Below, piece after piece: positions 1 to 10,490 of a stretch of DNA of 64,000 nt. The position numbers were made by a program, and so were the translations under genes. The stretch covers positions 6,714,501-6,778,500 of the forward strand of contig CANUEZ040000159.1 of assembly GCA_948099385.1 (NCBI GenBank), written 5' to 3'. Below the pieces are notes generated by a model. It was not told the DNA's origin. It worked only from the letters and a program-made list of their open reading frames with translations, and did no database searches. The first letter of the stretch is position 1. The number at the start of each line of letters is the position of its first letter. The DNA is from Fasciola hepatica. Lineage: Eukaryota; Platyhelminthes; Trematoda; Plagiorchiida; Fasciolidae.

Positions 1-1760
1 TCTACAGCTATGTACAGTCTAAAGGCTCAACAAGAAATGCCGTAGGTCCGCTATCCACTAGAGACTATGGTATTGTCACTGATGACCAGGGCAATGCAGA
101 CGCCTTGGGGGAACACTTTAGTAGTGTACATAGAATGGATAGTGGGGTACGAGTAGATTTGACTCTGGTTCATCATTCTCCTCAGTTAAATGAGCTGGAC
201 CTCTCAGAGGAAAGCGTGCGTAAGCACCTACAGGTGTTAAACAGCCACAAGTCAGCGGGCCCGAATGGAATTCATCCAGCTACCATCAAGCCGTTGGCGG
301 ATATCATAGCTCCATCGGTATGCAGGCTGTACAGATCCACGTTGGACCAGGGTAAGCTGCCTCGGGAATGGAAAGTCGCGGCAGTCGTGGCAATACATAA
401 GAGTGGGCCTAAGTCGGCTGTGCAGAACTACAGACCGGTAAGCCTGACTAGCATCCTATGTAAAGTCCTGGAGGAGATCATCCGTGCTCATATCTGCCAG
501 CACTTACTGGAGAACTCCATGTTAAGTCCGATGCAGCATGGATTCCTGAAAAATAGATCTTGTCTTACCAATCTCCTGTGCTTCTTAGATGAAGTAACCC
601 GACGACTGGACGAAGGTAAGGAAGTTGAGGTATGCTACCTCGGCTTTAGCAAGGCGTTCGACTCCGTTAATCATCGTCTCTTGCTATGCAAGATGGAGAC
701 GTTCGGCATAGGTGGGCCAGTCTTTAGGTGGGTGGAGGACTTCCTCTCCCGCAGGAAGTTTTACGTCAAAGTGGGGGACAGGTGCTCCAGTTTGGTGAAT
801 GTCACCAGTGGTGTACCTCAGGGATCCTAGGCCCGGTCCTATTCTTGTTATTAATTAATGACCTGGCATCCGCTCTTCAATCGCCCAGCTTCATTTTTGC
901 GGATGATGTGAAGATTGTTGGATCTGAAGTTAGGGCGGACTTAGGCAGGGAAATAGGTACTCTCCTGAACTGGGCATACAAATGGGACTTACCTCTGAAC
1001 GCTCAAAAATGCCATTTGTTGTCAAGGACAACAGAGAGCCTAACTGTCGCTCACGATCAAGGGCTATTCACCGTAGAGGCAGTCAGTAGGGTTAAAGACC
1101 TTGGGGTCATCATGAACAATGACTTCAAATGGTCGGAGCAGTGCAACGCTGCTGCGCATAAGGCTCGTGGTGAGCTCTTTAGACTGCGATCAGCTTTGTC
1201 TTGCCGGCAGCCGGAGGTACTCGTGCCTATTTACATGGCTATAGTACGACCTCACTTAGAATGTAGCGTGCAGGCTTGGTCACCCTTCTACAAAAAGGAC
1301 GCCGTCTGCCTGGAGAAAGTCCAACGTCTTGCTACGCGAATGGTTGAGGGGCAGAGGGGTAAGACTTACGAGGAGAGACTCTGTGACCTGAATCTTTTCT
1401 CATTGGAAAAGAGGAGAAGTCGAGGAGATCTCAGAAACGTTCAAGGTAATGAAGGGCTTTTCCGGCCCTAGACCAGATAGTCTATTCCAAGTGGCCGTAG
1501 ACTCCAGAACAAGGGGACATGAAAAGAAGTTGATAAAAGCCCGATCTAGGTTGATGGCTAGATCTCACTTCTTCAGCAACAGGATTGTGAACAGTTGGAA
1601 CGGTCTGCCTGGTGAAATGGTAGATCTGTAGACTGTCCAATCCTTCAAATGTGCCCTAGATCGCAAGTGGTACGAGATCTTTCCTCGTGGTGAGCCTTGA
1701 GTATATCAACTAGATGGATGGCGAGTAGCACTGTGGTCCCTCTGGAATATGTTTTAATAG
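1..1760 (+). mobile_element. CR1-clade LINE, 5'-truncated (CR1 copy 1)
   Basis: This is the 3' part of a CR1-like non-LTR retrotransposon that enters the window already inside the reverse transcriptase ORF. The order is RT fingers/palm, FADD box, then the C-terminal region, with the coding part ending near 1700. The 3' end is not sharp: about 60 bp after the last stop there is no obvious tail, and the sequence runs into what appears to be the 5' UTR of a second CR1. The boundary at about 1760 is therefore an estimate. Confidence 0.8.
3..1700 (+). pseudogene. CR1 ORF2 reverse transcriptase, C-terminal part, frameshifted
   Basis: The product would copy element RNA into the genome by target-primed reverse transcription. 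The frame is open from the left edge. RT landmarks are SAGPNGIHP (near 257), NYRPVSLTS (near 428), GFSKAFDSVNHR (near 640), SGVPQGS (near 810) and FADD (near 897), a variant of the usual YADD. A one-base loss right after SGVPQGS shifts the frame near 829. A second shift occurs near 1445, and a TAG at 1629-1631 interrupts the last stretch before the terminal stop near 1700. The C-terminal part shows the usual CR1 ending, with a WNGLP motif near 1599. The endonuclease domain lies outside the window. It is dead, but recognisable throughout. Confidence 0.85.
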
Positions 1761-1764
1761 ACTT

Positions 1765-1827
1765 TTTCGCTCATAGCATACAGTCTCAGTGAACGCTCAC
1801 GACCGATCTGAACTGCGCTACACCGGG
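1765..1827 (+). mobile_element. CR1 copy 2, 5' UTR segment (part 1 of 3)
   Basis: These bases precede the outer BEL insertion and continue, after removal of that insertion, at 12624. The target duplication CCGGG (1823-1827 and 12624-12628) proves that the two parts were contiguous. No ATG lies in the ORF1 frame here. The left limit is uncertain because CR1 copy 1 ends nearby. Confidence 0.6.
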
Positions 1828-2186
1828 TGTAAGTCAAATCTCGCAAATCGAGCAACGCGTAGCCAATTCAAACGAATCCCAAAACCAGAACAAGATTGAT
1901 TCGTAGCTTCTACGGTACTAAATTGAAATGCACAAAGGATACAAATATATACGAACCTCAAGTATGCGGCCAAATAGACTTCACAGTAAAACCCAAAGGT
2001 CCAAAGCCCCGTGGCTCAAGCACGACAGTCAGAAACGGTTCAAGGCCAAATTCAAATGTCTCACATGGATAAACAAACGTGAAAATGTGTGGTGTATGAG
2101 CGAGCTTTCCAAGATAATGTTAAGTATAGTCAAATTCACAAAGCACGTTGAACATTTAGAAGGATTTTCAGTATTCGTTCTTTACA
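1828..2186 (-). repeat. 3' LTR of outer BEL
   Basis: On the plus strand this starts TGTAAGTC and ends TTTACA, so the termini are the usual TG...CA. It matches 12265-12623 along its whole length with no difference that I can see. The flanking CCGGG lies immediately to its left. Confidence 0.9.
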
Positions 2187-3001
2187 CCGCCGGCCAAAAT
2201 CCTTCCGCGAAAATGGTTATCTAAGGTTCAGGAAGGGGTCATGATTCTCACCCTACCTACCTTTAACCTATTGTCAGTGCCTGTGGATACTAACTTCCTG
2301 TGTTGTCTGAACGTGAAACAGGTTTTTGCCGTAGTCATCATCGCACAATCCATAAGGAATCAATTCCAAATCCCGCTGCACAACTTGAGATTGACATATT
2401 CATCAGGAGACCGGCGCATATAGTCAGACGCACGATGAAGATGAAGGCTTCGCAGAGTGAAGTGTTTCGCCGCACGAAATAAGTCTAAGCATCACAAGCA
2501 GTAACCCATTGCAGCAACTGGTTAAACTAATTTTGTTTACAAGCATGAGCGCAGGAGTTGAACGCAGGTGCAACGCCTAATGAGATATCGCGTAAAATCG
2601 ACAGGTCACGAACCAGTGGAACTACATAAAATTAACGCACCAAATCTTCCGAAAGAAATGAAAACCGGTTTCTGATTATGAATAAATTTCGAAAACAAGT
2701 GTACGGCGGACAGTATCGAAATACACATGAACACGGAGATTGATCGAATACTGGCATCTATCAGAGTATTTCAAAGTTTTTCTGTGCACAAAATATGTGA
2801 CAATCAATATTGTACAAAATGTAAATAAATGTTCTTCCTTAAAGATAATAATAGTTTCACAATGTGCTCGCAGCTAGTATGCCTCACCTGAACTGTTCAA
2901 GTGAAATACTGGTGAATTTCTCCTCTTCGCTTATGTGCACGCTAGATAGAAACTGGAACTAAGTACATTTACAACCTTTCAGGAAAAATGGGTCCAGTTG
3001 A
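2187..3001 (-). other. Outer BEL 3' non-coding region
   Basis: This lies between the last pol remnant stop and the 3' LTR. I see no integrase motif or other coding homology on either strand. The inner BEL has a comparable long untranslated stretch before its 3' LTR. Confidence 0.5.
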
Positions 3002-3796
3002 TTAGTTGTAGGGCATGAAATGCAATAAAGTGCTGAGTAACTCGGAGCGAGGCGATCTGCGATCTACTTTGTCTTTTGTATGTGGTTTCGAGCTCGAATC
3101 ATCAACATTTTCCTCGCTGTTTCCTGCTACGAGTGGATTAACTCTCTGATGTCTCGAACACGTTCTTCGTTTCTTCCGTTTCCTGTAATGTAACACAACT
3201 GTAGGATCTGTCCAATAGGCAAGGCTCAGTTCGGCGGTGGTGCAGTTCTCTTTTAGCATTCGTGCTACCTTAAAACCCAATACCAGTGCAGTCGTTTTGA
3301 GCTCGTTTAGGGATACTGACTTCAGCTGAGCAATTTTTGTTTTGGCAAAGGGTACTTTGTTTCGCCGGCCATGCAGTTCCACCCAGGTACCGTACACTGT
3401 CACTGGGTCGGCAAATTTCAAGCTGCTTCGGGTGACCTGCTGGTGTCCTTTTTTGAGATATTTCGAAAGCCTCCGGGCAACTTCTCCTTTTCTCAATAAG
3501 TGACTTGATGGTAGTCTCTTGGGTATAGCAACTTCATGTTGCCCACTGTGACGTCCCGTCTTGGAATTCGCCATCGAAAGCACCGACTGATCCTTTGAGT
3601 GAACTTCGCTTTCCTGAGATGGACCGTTGGATTCAATATCGAAAGGCTGATTGTGTTCTACAGAGGCACTTCTCTCAGCAACATTTGAGCAATTTATTGA
3701 TGCCGATTGTTGAAGTTCGCTCGTCAGGGGTCCGAGAAGTGTCCAGCCTAGTATCGTTCGCGTAGCGAATGGTTCTTTTCGATTGCTTATGCTCTG
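3002..3796 (-). pseudogene. Outer BEL pol remnant (end of protease region fused to an RNase H fragment)
   Basis: On the minus strand this continues the Gag-protease frame exactly after the nested element is removed: the codons of HWVLEQ (near 10500) run into SISNRKEPFATRTILGW. It keeps the post-protease motif TRTILGWTLLGP, then a low-homology linker, then an RNase H piece (VYGTWVELHG, KTKIAQLKSVSLNELKTTAL, AYWTDPTVVLHY). These align with VYGRWCAGDG, KARVAPLKSVSIPRLELSAA and SFWTDSTIVLYY in the inner BEL. The RT palm, including YVDD, and the integrase are absent. The fusion stays open to a stop at 3002-3004. Internal deletion derivatives of this kind are typical of non-autonomous LTR elements. 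Confidence 0.75.
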
Positions 3797-4174
3797 TGTA
3801 ACAGCCGGTCGTGGAAAATCCCCCTTTTTCCCTCGCGATTCAGTATTTTTCCCAACATCACTCATTTCCATACACTATTGGCTTGTCTTTACAAACTGGT
3901 TGTTTTTCTGGACCAATTGTTGTTTGTTCGCGCCCAGAGCGCTATTTTGGCACATCCTTGTTCAGGACCTGCGTGACGCACGTGCTGTCTGCTCACACGC
4001 TGCTATTCGGTTTCTCGTTGTTGAGTCTTTGTGATCGTATTATTGAGGTTTGTATATTGTTTATGTCATTGTTTATTTTATTAATCTAGTATCGTAGAAT
4101 TATCACGGATAATCGCCTTCTGATTTCGAGATCCGTTGCGAATTTGGCTACGCATTGCTCAAACGTTCGTAACA
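3797..4174 (+). repeat. 5' LTR of inner BEL
   Basis: The LTR starts TGTAACAGCC and ends TTCGTAACA. Against the 3' LTR I count about five substitutions and one single-base indel within the first 110 bases. Element transcription would start here. Confidence 0.93.
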
Positions 4175-4216
4175 ATACTCAATAGATCTATTTGGAACGA
4201 GGAAAAATCACGCAAA

Positions 4217-6265
4217 ATGCCAAGAAAAGGATCAAAAGCAGTCGAATCCGGACAGGAAGTAATACGGCAAGTCTCTGGGGAGGTTTTGGGTACATTCGAT
4301 TCTTTAGTTAATGCTAGATCGCCTAATCCTGTCAGTGCTAGCTCATGTGTTATTGAGAGCAATATTGATCGTAAGGATGTCGATTTATATAAGCTGAGAA
4401 TACTAGACCTAGAGCAACAGTTACTATCGGCTAGACTACAGGCGCATGAAGCAGAGAAGTGTACACAGAAACAGCGAGAGCATGAGACCAGTGACTTCGA
4501 CACTTCCGATAGGTTAGAGTGCAATAAGGTAGGGAACCCCACGCCGGTCGCCGACTACAAACCACCATCGATCGATCTGCCTAGAGTGGAGTTAACGGTT
4601 TTCGACGGGCGAGCTGAGCAATACTGCAAGTTTGTCAAACAGTTCGAGATGTTCGTTGAAACCAAGGTGACCGACCCTGGGCAAAGGCTTCTTTACCTTA
4701 CTCACTACTGCCGAGGCCGAGCGCGAGAAGCTATCGACGGGTGCACCATGCTCGATCCAGAACAAGGCTACACAAGGGCAAGGAAGATTCTGAGGGACTT
4801 GTTTGGCCAACCTTTCAAAGTAGCCCGTAACCTAATAGAGGGCGTGATGGCAGAGGCAAAGAAAACCAAGGGCGACGTCTACACCATGGCCGACCTGGTG
4901 ATCAAGATGCAGAACTGCTCAATAGCCCTCGACCATTTAGGTTACAGGGCTGACCTAGACGCCATGCACACTTTGGAAGGCATAGTCCTTAACCTCTCTC
5001 CCGAACTACAGGGTCGGTGGGCGGAAGAAGCTGAACGGATAAGCCGAGGCGACAGAGAAGCCAACTTCGAAGACCTGACTGAATACTTAGACAGGCAAAC
5101 GAAGATAGCCGACAGCAGATTCGGCCGACTCATCCGGGACAGCAACCGAGCAAACAAGCCCAGTACTAGCCAAGTCCAAACCCCTGTACGGGAATATCCA
5201 AAGTACCAGCCTTGGACCAATACACACGTCATTTCACGAGATGCTACGGCGAAACCAAATTGCAGATCCTGTGGTACTAGCGATGGCCTAACAGAATGCC
5301 CCAAGTTCGGTAACGCCACAATAGACGAACGGTGGGGAATGGCGAGGATGGCAGGAGCATGTTTCATCTGTCTCAACACCACGCACCGGGCAGCAGCCTG
5401 TAGAACAAGGGATCGATGTGGTTACGAGGGCTGCACGGGCAGACACCATCGGCTGCTGCATCAGGCGAGAATAACCATATCCGAGGCGAGTGCCAAGCCC
5501 AGCGTGATTTGTTCAACTTCACAATCTGCCAGTAAACCGGTACGTTTAGGCGTAGTGGCCGTGGGAGTAGTGACTCCGACTGGGATAGTCAAGGCGTTGG
5601 TTTTCGTTGATAGTGGATCCGACACCACTTTAGTGAAAGAGCGGTTTGCCGACAAACACCAACTGGCTAAAGGTGCGACGTCGTTAGCAGTGAGCACGGT
5701 GGGCGGAACACAGGTAATGACTGCCGGTAGATTAAGGCTGCAACTCATCTCTCTAGACACTAACGAGGAAATTGAACCAACGGAGGCATTCACGTTAGCG
5801 GATCTCCCCATGCGAGCACCAAGGTCGGTGAACGCAATCTTGACTCGGTGGCCCCACCTGCAGGATGTAACCGTTGTAGACTGGGAAGATGATGAGGTGG
5901 ATCTCCTCATCGGATGCGACGTGCCAGAGGCGCATTGGGTGCTTGACCAAAGAGTGGGCGACCGCCAGGCACCTTATGCCGTACGCACGGCTCTGGGATG
6001 GATGTTATACGGTCCAGTAGGGGTACGCGGTTCCGTGAATTACTTATCCGCCGAAACGGACCGCATAGAGTATCATCTGCAACGGCTGTATGAAAAGGAG
6101 TTTCATGACATTGGGGACGAAAGACCGACGTTGTCTCAAGAGGATCACTTCGCTCTACAAACGGTGCGGCAAGGCACTAGAGACCTCAAAAAACAGTTCG
6201 AGGTTCCCCTCCCATGGCGCACACCGGTCGACCCGTGGACTGACAACAGAAATAATGTTCTCTAA
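4217..6265 (+). CDS. BEL Gag-protease polyprotein
   Basis: This encodes the capsid/nucleocapsid and the aspartic protease of the inner BEL. The start chosen is the ATG at 4217 (MPRKGSKAV), 43 bp past the LTR, because the open frame upstream lies in the LTR. The order is an N-terminal coiled-coil-like stretch (near 4380-4500), the Pao-type Gag core with RAREAIDGC and LFGQPFKVARNLI, two zinc-knuckle regions (CRSCGTSDGL near 5263; CFICLNTTHRAAAC near 5362, with a further Cys/His cluster) and a retropepsin-like site VFVDSGSDTTLV (near 5602). The frame ends after the conserved Pao linker RTALGWMLYGPVG and RNNVL, at a TAA directly followed by pol in the same frame. BEL elements normally carry one continuous Gag-Pol frame, so the TAA is either a mutation or a programmed stop. 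Confidence 0.93.
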   Translation: MPRKGSKAVESGQEVIRQVSGEVLGTFDSLVNARSPNPVSASSCVIESNIDRKDVDLYKLRILDLEQQLLSARLQAHEAEKCTQKQREHETSDFDTSDRLECNKVGNPTPVADYKPPSIDLPRVELTVFDGRAEQYCKFVKQFEMFVETKVTDPGQRLLYLTHYCRGRAREAIDGCTMLDPEQGYTRARKILRDLFGQPFKVARNLIEGVMAEAKKTKGDVYTMADLVIKMQNCSIALDHLGYRADLDAMHTLEGIVLNLSPELQGRWAEEAERISRGDREANFEDLTEYLDRQTKIADSRFGRLIRDSNRANKPSTSQVQTPVREYPKYQPWTNTHVISRDATAKPNCRSCGTSDGLTECPKFGNATIDERWGMARMAGACFICLNTTHRAAACRTRDRCGYEGCTGRHHRLLHQARITISEASAKPSVICSTSQSASKPVRLGVVAVGVVTPTGIVKALVFVDSGSDTTLVKERFADKHQLAKGATSLAVSTVGGTQVMTAGRLRLQLISLDTNEEIEPTEAFTLADLPMRAPRSVNAILTRWPHLQDVTVVDWEDDEVDLLIGCDVPEAHWVLDQRVGDRQAPYAVRTALGWMLYGPVGVRGSVNYLSAETDRIEYHLQRLYEKEFHDIGDERPTLSQEDHFALQTVRQGTRDLKKQFEVPLPWRTPVDPWTDNRNNVL

Positions 6266-9200
6266 CGATTACTACGACTAAAAGAACGCTTCATTCGAGA
6301 CCAGAATCTGTGGGAACGATACGCGGATTTAATGAAGCGAAACGAGGCCCTCGGTTACGTTGAAAAGGTGCCTGTTAACACCGATAGTCAAAGGGGTATC
6401 TGGTATCTGCCTCACCATCCGGTTATCAACCCCAAGAAACCCAATAAACTGCGCGTGGTTTTCGACTGTGCGGCCAAGTTCCAGGGCAAGTCGTTAAGTG
6501 ATCGCCTACTACAGGGGCCTGACTGGACCACACCACTGATCGATGTTCTGTGCCGTTTCAGAGTGGGTAAAGTGGCTTTGTCTGCTGACATTAGGGAAAT
6601 GTTCCATCAGGTGAAGATTCCGGTAGGAGAACGAGATGCTTTGCGTTTCCTGTGGTGGGAAGGGAGCGACCGGGACAACGCAGTGGTGAATTATAGGATG
6701 ACCGTCCACCCCTTCGGAGCCATATCGTCACCATTTTGTGCAAACTACGCCCTCCGAGAATCAGCGAACAAACATGGCGATCTAGTACATCGGACGGTGG
6801 TAGAAAGCGTCAGCAGGAACTTCTACGTCGACGACTACCTTGGGTCATTCGATGATGTGGAATCAGCTCTAGAGCAGTTCAGGGGTCTGACGAGATTGCT
6901 GGAAGAGGGCGGCTTCCATCTAACTAAATGGATGTCGAACGCTTCAGAAGTGCTGAAGGTCATCCCGTATCACGAAAAGGTCGAAAGGGTAAGAGATTTG
7001 GACGGCTCTCCACTTCCTATCGACCGCACCTTAGGGATACAATGGGACGCGGAAACGGACGATTTTGTTTTCGAACTAAACGTTTCCGAGCTGCCAATAA
7101 CCCGTCGTGGCATACTATCTGCCGTCTCAAGTTCGTTCGACCCGCTCGGTTTCGTCTCACCATGGCTGCTACCCGGAAAGATCTTGCTGCAGCGGCTGTG
7201 CCGTAAGAAAGTTGATTGGGACCAGTCACTGGACCGAGGGGACCGGCTGGACTGGGAGGAATTTTTGAACACCTTGAAGAAATTAGGGGACATAAGAATA
7301 CCACGATGTTTGACCCCTGGCCATACGACACGGACTGGAGAACTACATGCCTTTTCCGATGCATCCGAAGTCGGTTATGGAGCTGTGGTGTACGGACGAT
7401 GGTGCGCAGGAGATGGACAATATACCACGAGGATCCTGTTCGCCAAAGCCCGCGTTGCTCCACTGAAGTCGGTCTCAATCCCACGCCTTGAACTCAGCGC
7501 AGCCGTGTTGGCAGTCAGGGTGGTGCAAGCTGTGAAGAGATGTTTCGATCTCTGCATTTGGTCGGTGAGCTTCTGGACGGATTCAACGATAGTACTTTAC
7601 TATATCAACAACGCTTGGAGCCAGTTTAGTACTTTCGTTGCTAACCGGCTCACGTTTATCCACGATGAATCAGCCACGCACCAGTGGAGTCATGTCAGGT
7701 CTGGCGATAATCCGGCCGATCTGTGCTCCCGAGGTGCGAACAACTTCAGGCAACTAGACACGTGGACGAGAGGGCCAAACTTCCTGCAATTGCCCAAACA
7801 GGGCTGGCCCGTGTTCGAATTAAAAACCCCTACGGAATTGGAACTGGAGATCAAAGGCGTAGTGATAGCAACCAACGTCGTCGAAGCGTCGTCCATTCTA
7901 TCGCGACTGGTCAGGTTTTCTTCCTGGATGAAAACGCTTCGTTCGCTAGTTTGGTTACCCAGGTTCAAGAGAAACTTACTAGTCATGAAAGGGCTTCGGC
8001 CCTCAGGTCGGATACCGGTCGGCCCGATAGGTCCCGATGAGCTTCAAGCGGCAGAGTACGATATTTTCAGAATGATACAACGCGAGGTTTTCGCCCAAGA
8101 ACTCAAGAGGGCGGAAGAAGTGGGGCCGACCAATAAAGACATGCCATCTCCAAGAGGCGAGCTGAAGCGTTTGAACCCCAAACTCATCAACGGACTGCTG
8201 CGGGTGGATGGTAGGCTGACCAACGCCCACCTGAACTTCGACACAAAGTATCCTATACTGCTGCCTGCGAGACAACCCGTAGTAGAGCTAATGATTCAAC
8301 ACGTCCACGCTGTGGAGGGACATGCCGGGGAAAGTCACGTGACGAGCGTCATCCGAAAGCGTCTTTGGTTGTTGAGAGGACGAGAGACTGTAGAACGCGT
8401 GATCCGACGGTGTGTGCAATGCAGGAGACGCAATGCCACAGCAGGCAAACAACTCATGGCCCCGCTACCAGAATGCAGGGTGACTACGGGCTGGTGGCCG
8501 TTCAGTGACACCGGGTTGGACTATTTCGGGCCCTTGTGGATCAAGTGCGGGAAAAGATTAGAAAAGCGATACGGATGTATCATGACGTGCACGAAGTCAC
8601 GTGCGGTACACCTAGAAGTCGCACATTCGATGACGACCGATTCGTTTCTACGGGCCTTGCAAAGATTTATCAACCGAAGAGGCGTACCGGCCGATATATA
8701 CTCAGATAATGGATCGAACTTTGTGGGCGCTCAACGGGAATTGCAGCGTTGGCACAAGAACATAAACAGGGACGAACTGCAGAATCGAACCGTGGCCTAC
8801 GGCATACGCTGGCATTTCAACCCCCCACAGGCCAGTCACCGAGGCGGCATATGGGAACGCATGATCCGGTCCGCCAGACGGATATTGCTGTCAATCATGG
8901 AGCAGCAGCCGCCCGACGACGAGACCCTGAACACCGTCATGACTGAGGTGGAGCGAATCCTGAACAACCGCCCCCTGGTTCCAGTATTGAACGGCGACCC
9001 CACCCACCTGGCGCTCACCCCAAACGACTTATTGACGCTAAGGTCGAACGAGGGTTTCCAAGGGCCGGTAAACCTTCGTGGGAGCTACCTCCACGGGTGG
9101 AAGCAAGCGAACTATCTGGCCAAGGTCTTCTGGAGGCGATGGCTACGGGAGTACCTACCGGCTTTGCAGACTCGACAGAAGTGGCTGGCCAAAACAAGAC

Positions 9201-9412
9201 CATTCAAAGTTGGGGACGTGGTTATGATCACTGACGAACGCGCACATTTCAGCGCTTGGTCTTTGGGAGTAGTTATGGAAACCATCAAAAGCACTGACGA
9301 AATGATAAGAACGGTGAAGGTGAAGACAGCTAACGGAGTGCTCATTCGTGACATACGCAGTATTAACCTACTCGAGAGCGAAGACGGAGGAGCTGATAAC
9401 CCTGTGGCCTAG
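6266..9412 (+). CDS. BEL Pol: reverse transcriptase, RNase H, integrase
   Basis: This is open in the same frame as Gag-protease, directly after the TAA; the first ATG is at 6332. RT motifs include LRVVFDCAAKF, LSADIREMFHQV, HPFGAISSPFCANYAL and the catalytic YVDD at 6824-6835. RNase H shows AFSDASEVGYGAV, PRLELSAAVLAV and FWTDSTIVLYY. The integrase has an HHCC-type zinc region (HAVEGHAGESH ... CVQC), the catalytic D of LDYFGP, the D of YSDNGSNFVGA and the E of GGIWERMIR. The C-terminal BEL-type domain (DUF5641-like) shows FKVGDVVMITDE and WSLGVV. The stop is at 9410-9412. No other break was seen, so this copy could be functional if translation reaches RT. Confidence 0.95.
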   Translation, partial: RLLRLKERFIRDQNLWERYADLMKRNEALGYVEKVPVNTDSQRGIWYLPHHPVINPKKPNKLRVVFDCAAKFQGKSLSDRLLQGPDWTTPLIDVLCRFRVGKVALSADIREMFHQVKIPVGERDALRFLWWEGSDRDNAVVNYRMTVHPFGAISSPFCANYALRESANKHGDLVHRTVVESVSRNFYVDDYLGSFDDVESALEQFRGLTRLLEEGGFHLTKWMSNASEVLKVIPYHEKVERVRDLDGSPLPIDRTLGIQWDAETDDFVFELNVSELPITRRGILSAVSSSFDPLGFVSPWLLPGKILLQRLCRKKVDWDQSLDRGDRLDWEEFLNTLKKLGDIRIPRCLTPGHTTRTGELHAFSDASEVGYGAVVYGRWCAGDGQYTTRILFAKARVAPLKSVSIPRLELSAAVLAVRVVQAVKRCFDLCIWSVSFWTDSTIVLYYINNAWSQFSTFVANRLTFIHDESATHQWSHVRSGDNPADLCSRGANNFRQLDTWTRGPNFLQLPKQGWPVFELKTPTELELEIKGVVIATNVVEASSILSRLVRFSSWMKTLRSLVWLPRFKRNLLVMKGLRPSGRIPVGPIGPDELQAAEYDIFRMIQREVFAQELKRAEEVGPTNKDMPSPRGELKRLNPKLINGLLRVDGRLTNAHLNFDTKYPILLPARQPVVELMIQHVHAVEGHAGESHVTSVIRKRLWLLRGRETVERVIRRCVQCRRRNATAGKQLMAPLPECRVTTGWWPFSDTGLDYFGPLWIKCGKRLEKRYGCIMTCTKSRAVHLEVAHSMTTDSFLRALQRFINRRGVPADIYSDNGSNFVGAQRELQRWHKNINRDELQNRTVAYGIRWHFNPPQASHRGGIWERMIRSARRILLSIMEQQPPDDETLNTVMTEVERILNNRPLVPVLNGDPTHLALTPNDLLTLRSNEGFQGPVNLRGSYLHGWKQANYLAKVFWRRWLREYLPALQTRQKWLAKTRPFKVGDVVMITDERAHFSAWSLGVVMETIKSTDEMIRTVKVKTANGVLIRDIRSINLLESEDGGADNPVA

Positions 9413-10111
9413 TAAACCTTTTTCACACCAGTAATCGAGGTGGATAAAGAAACACCATATATACCACACAATCTCCGTCAAACACGTTAAGGTGTTCGGG
9501 GTCTTTGGTTGACATTACAGAAGGTTCTTTCCGATATGTGGTGATGAATGCGATCCCATTGTACATCCCGATACATACACGCATGCACGGCGCACTCTAC
9601 ATACCGTAAACCCATCAAACATGTGACAGTGTTCGTTGTTTTGCTTTTTGTTGAAGTTACCGAATGCCCCTTGCATATGTGGAAGTAGCGGAGCTCAGGT
9701 CACACATACATGCTACATTTACTCGTTTTCTTACCACGCGGTCTTTTGTTGACATTGCAGAAAGTCCTCCTTTGATGTGTAGTCATACCTGTGATTTCAT
9801 TGTAACCCCGGCACACACACACGCACACACACACACACACTCAAGCACGTACATCCAGGACCGGACGGCCCCTTACGAGGACAACGTCTATGTGACCATT
9901 CACGCCCGCCATCGGTCATTTGGTCTTGTGGAAGATGTAGACTAGCCTCACGTCTATGTAGCCAATGGGTTAGGTGCGACCAGTAGTAGAACGTCGACGA
10001 CGAGCATGAGACGCGCGCACTGACAGCAGGGCCTGGGCAAGTAGGAAGAATCAGTACCTTTATACCGAACCTTTGACTTTGCTAAGGATCCGGGAGGATT
10101 TTGGTGGGCGG
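9413..10111 (+). other. Inner BEL 3' non-coding region with CA microsatellite
   Basis: About 700 bp lie between the integrase stop and the 3' LTR. A (CA)n run occupies about 9812-9840. The same region in the second copy (16930-17621) carries the complementary (TG)n run. I see no coding homology. The purine-rich stretch just before the LTR (near 10091-10110) could serve as the polypurine tract. Confidence 0.6.
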
Positions 10112-10490
10112 TGTAACAGCCGGTCGTGAAAAATCCCCCTTTTTCCCTCGCGATTCAGTGTTTTTTCCCAACATCACTCATTTGCATACACTATTGACTT
10201 GTCTTTACGAACTGGTTGTTTTTCTGGACCAATTGTTGTTTGTTCGCGCCCAGAGCGCTATTTTGGCACATCCTTGTTCAGGACCTGCGTGACGCACGTG
10301 CTGTCTGCTCACACGCTGCTATTCGGTTTCTCGTTGTTGAGTCTTTGTGATCGTATTATTGAGGTTTGTATATTGTTTATGTCATTGTTTATTTTATTAA
10401 TCTAGTATCGTAGAATTATCACGGATAATCGCCTTCTGATTTCGAGATCCGTTGCGAATTTGGCTACGCATTGCTCAAACGTTCGTAACA
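10112..10490 (+). repeat. 3' LTR of inner BEL
   Basis: The 379-bp LTR has the same ends as 3797-4174. It is followed directly by the target duplication CTCTG at 10491-10495. Confidence 0.93.

Larger units (their letters stand above)
3797..10490 (+). mobile_element. Inner BEL/Pao LTR retrotransposon, near complete (BEL copy 1)
   Basis: This 6.7-kb element has LTRs of 378 and 379 bp and the 5-bp target duplication CTCTG (3792-3796 and 10491-10495). It reads LTR, Gag-protease, in-frame TAA, RT-RNase H-integrase, about 0.7 kb of 3' non-coding sequence with a CA microsatellite, then LTR. It lies antisense to the outer BEL whose pol it interrupts. A second copy of the same family lies at 16553-23238. 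Apart from the TAA at 6263-6265, the coding region is open throughout. Confidence 0.95.

Noticed and set aside
5461..5910. 149-codon minus-strand frame, repeated at 21125-21574
   Set aside because: It is antisense to the BEL protease region; codon pattern and domains belong to the other strand.
7017..7484. 155-codon minus-strand frame, repeated at 19551-20018
   Set aside because: It is antisense to BEL pol in both copies and is conserved only because pol is.
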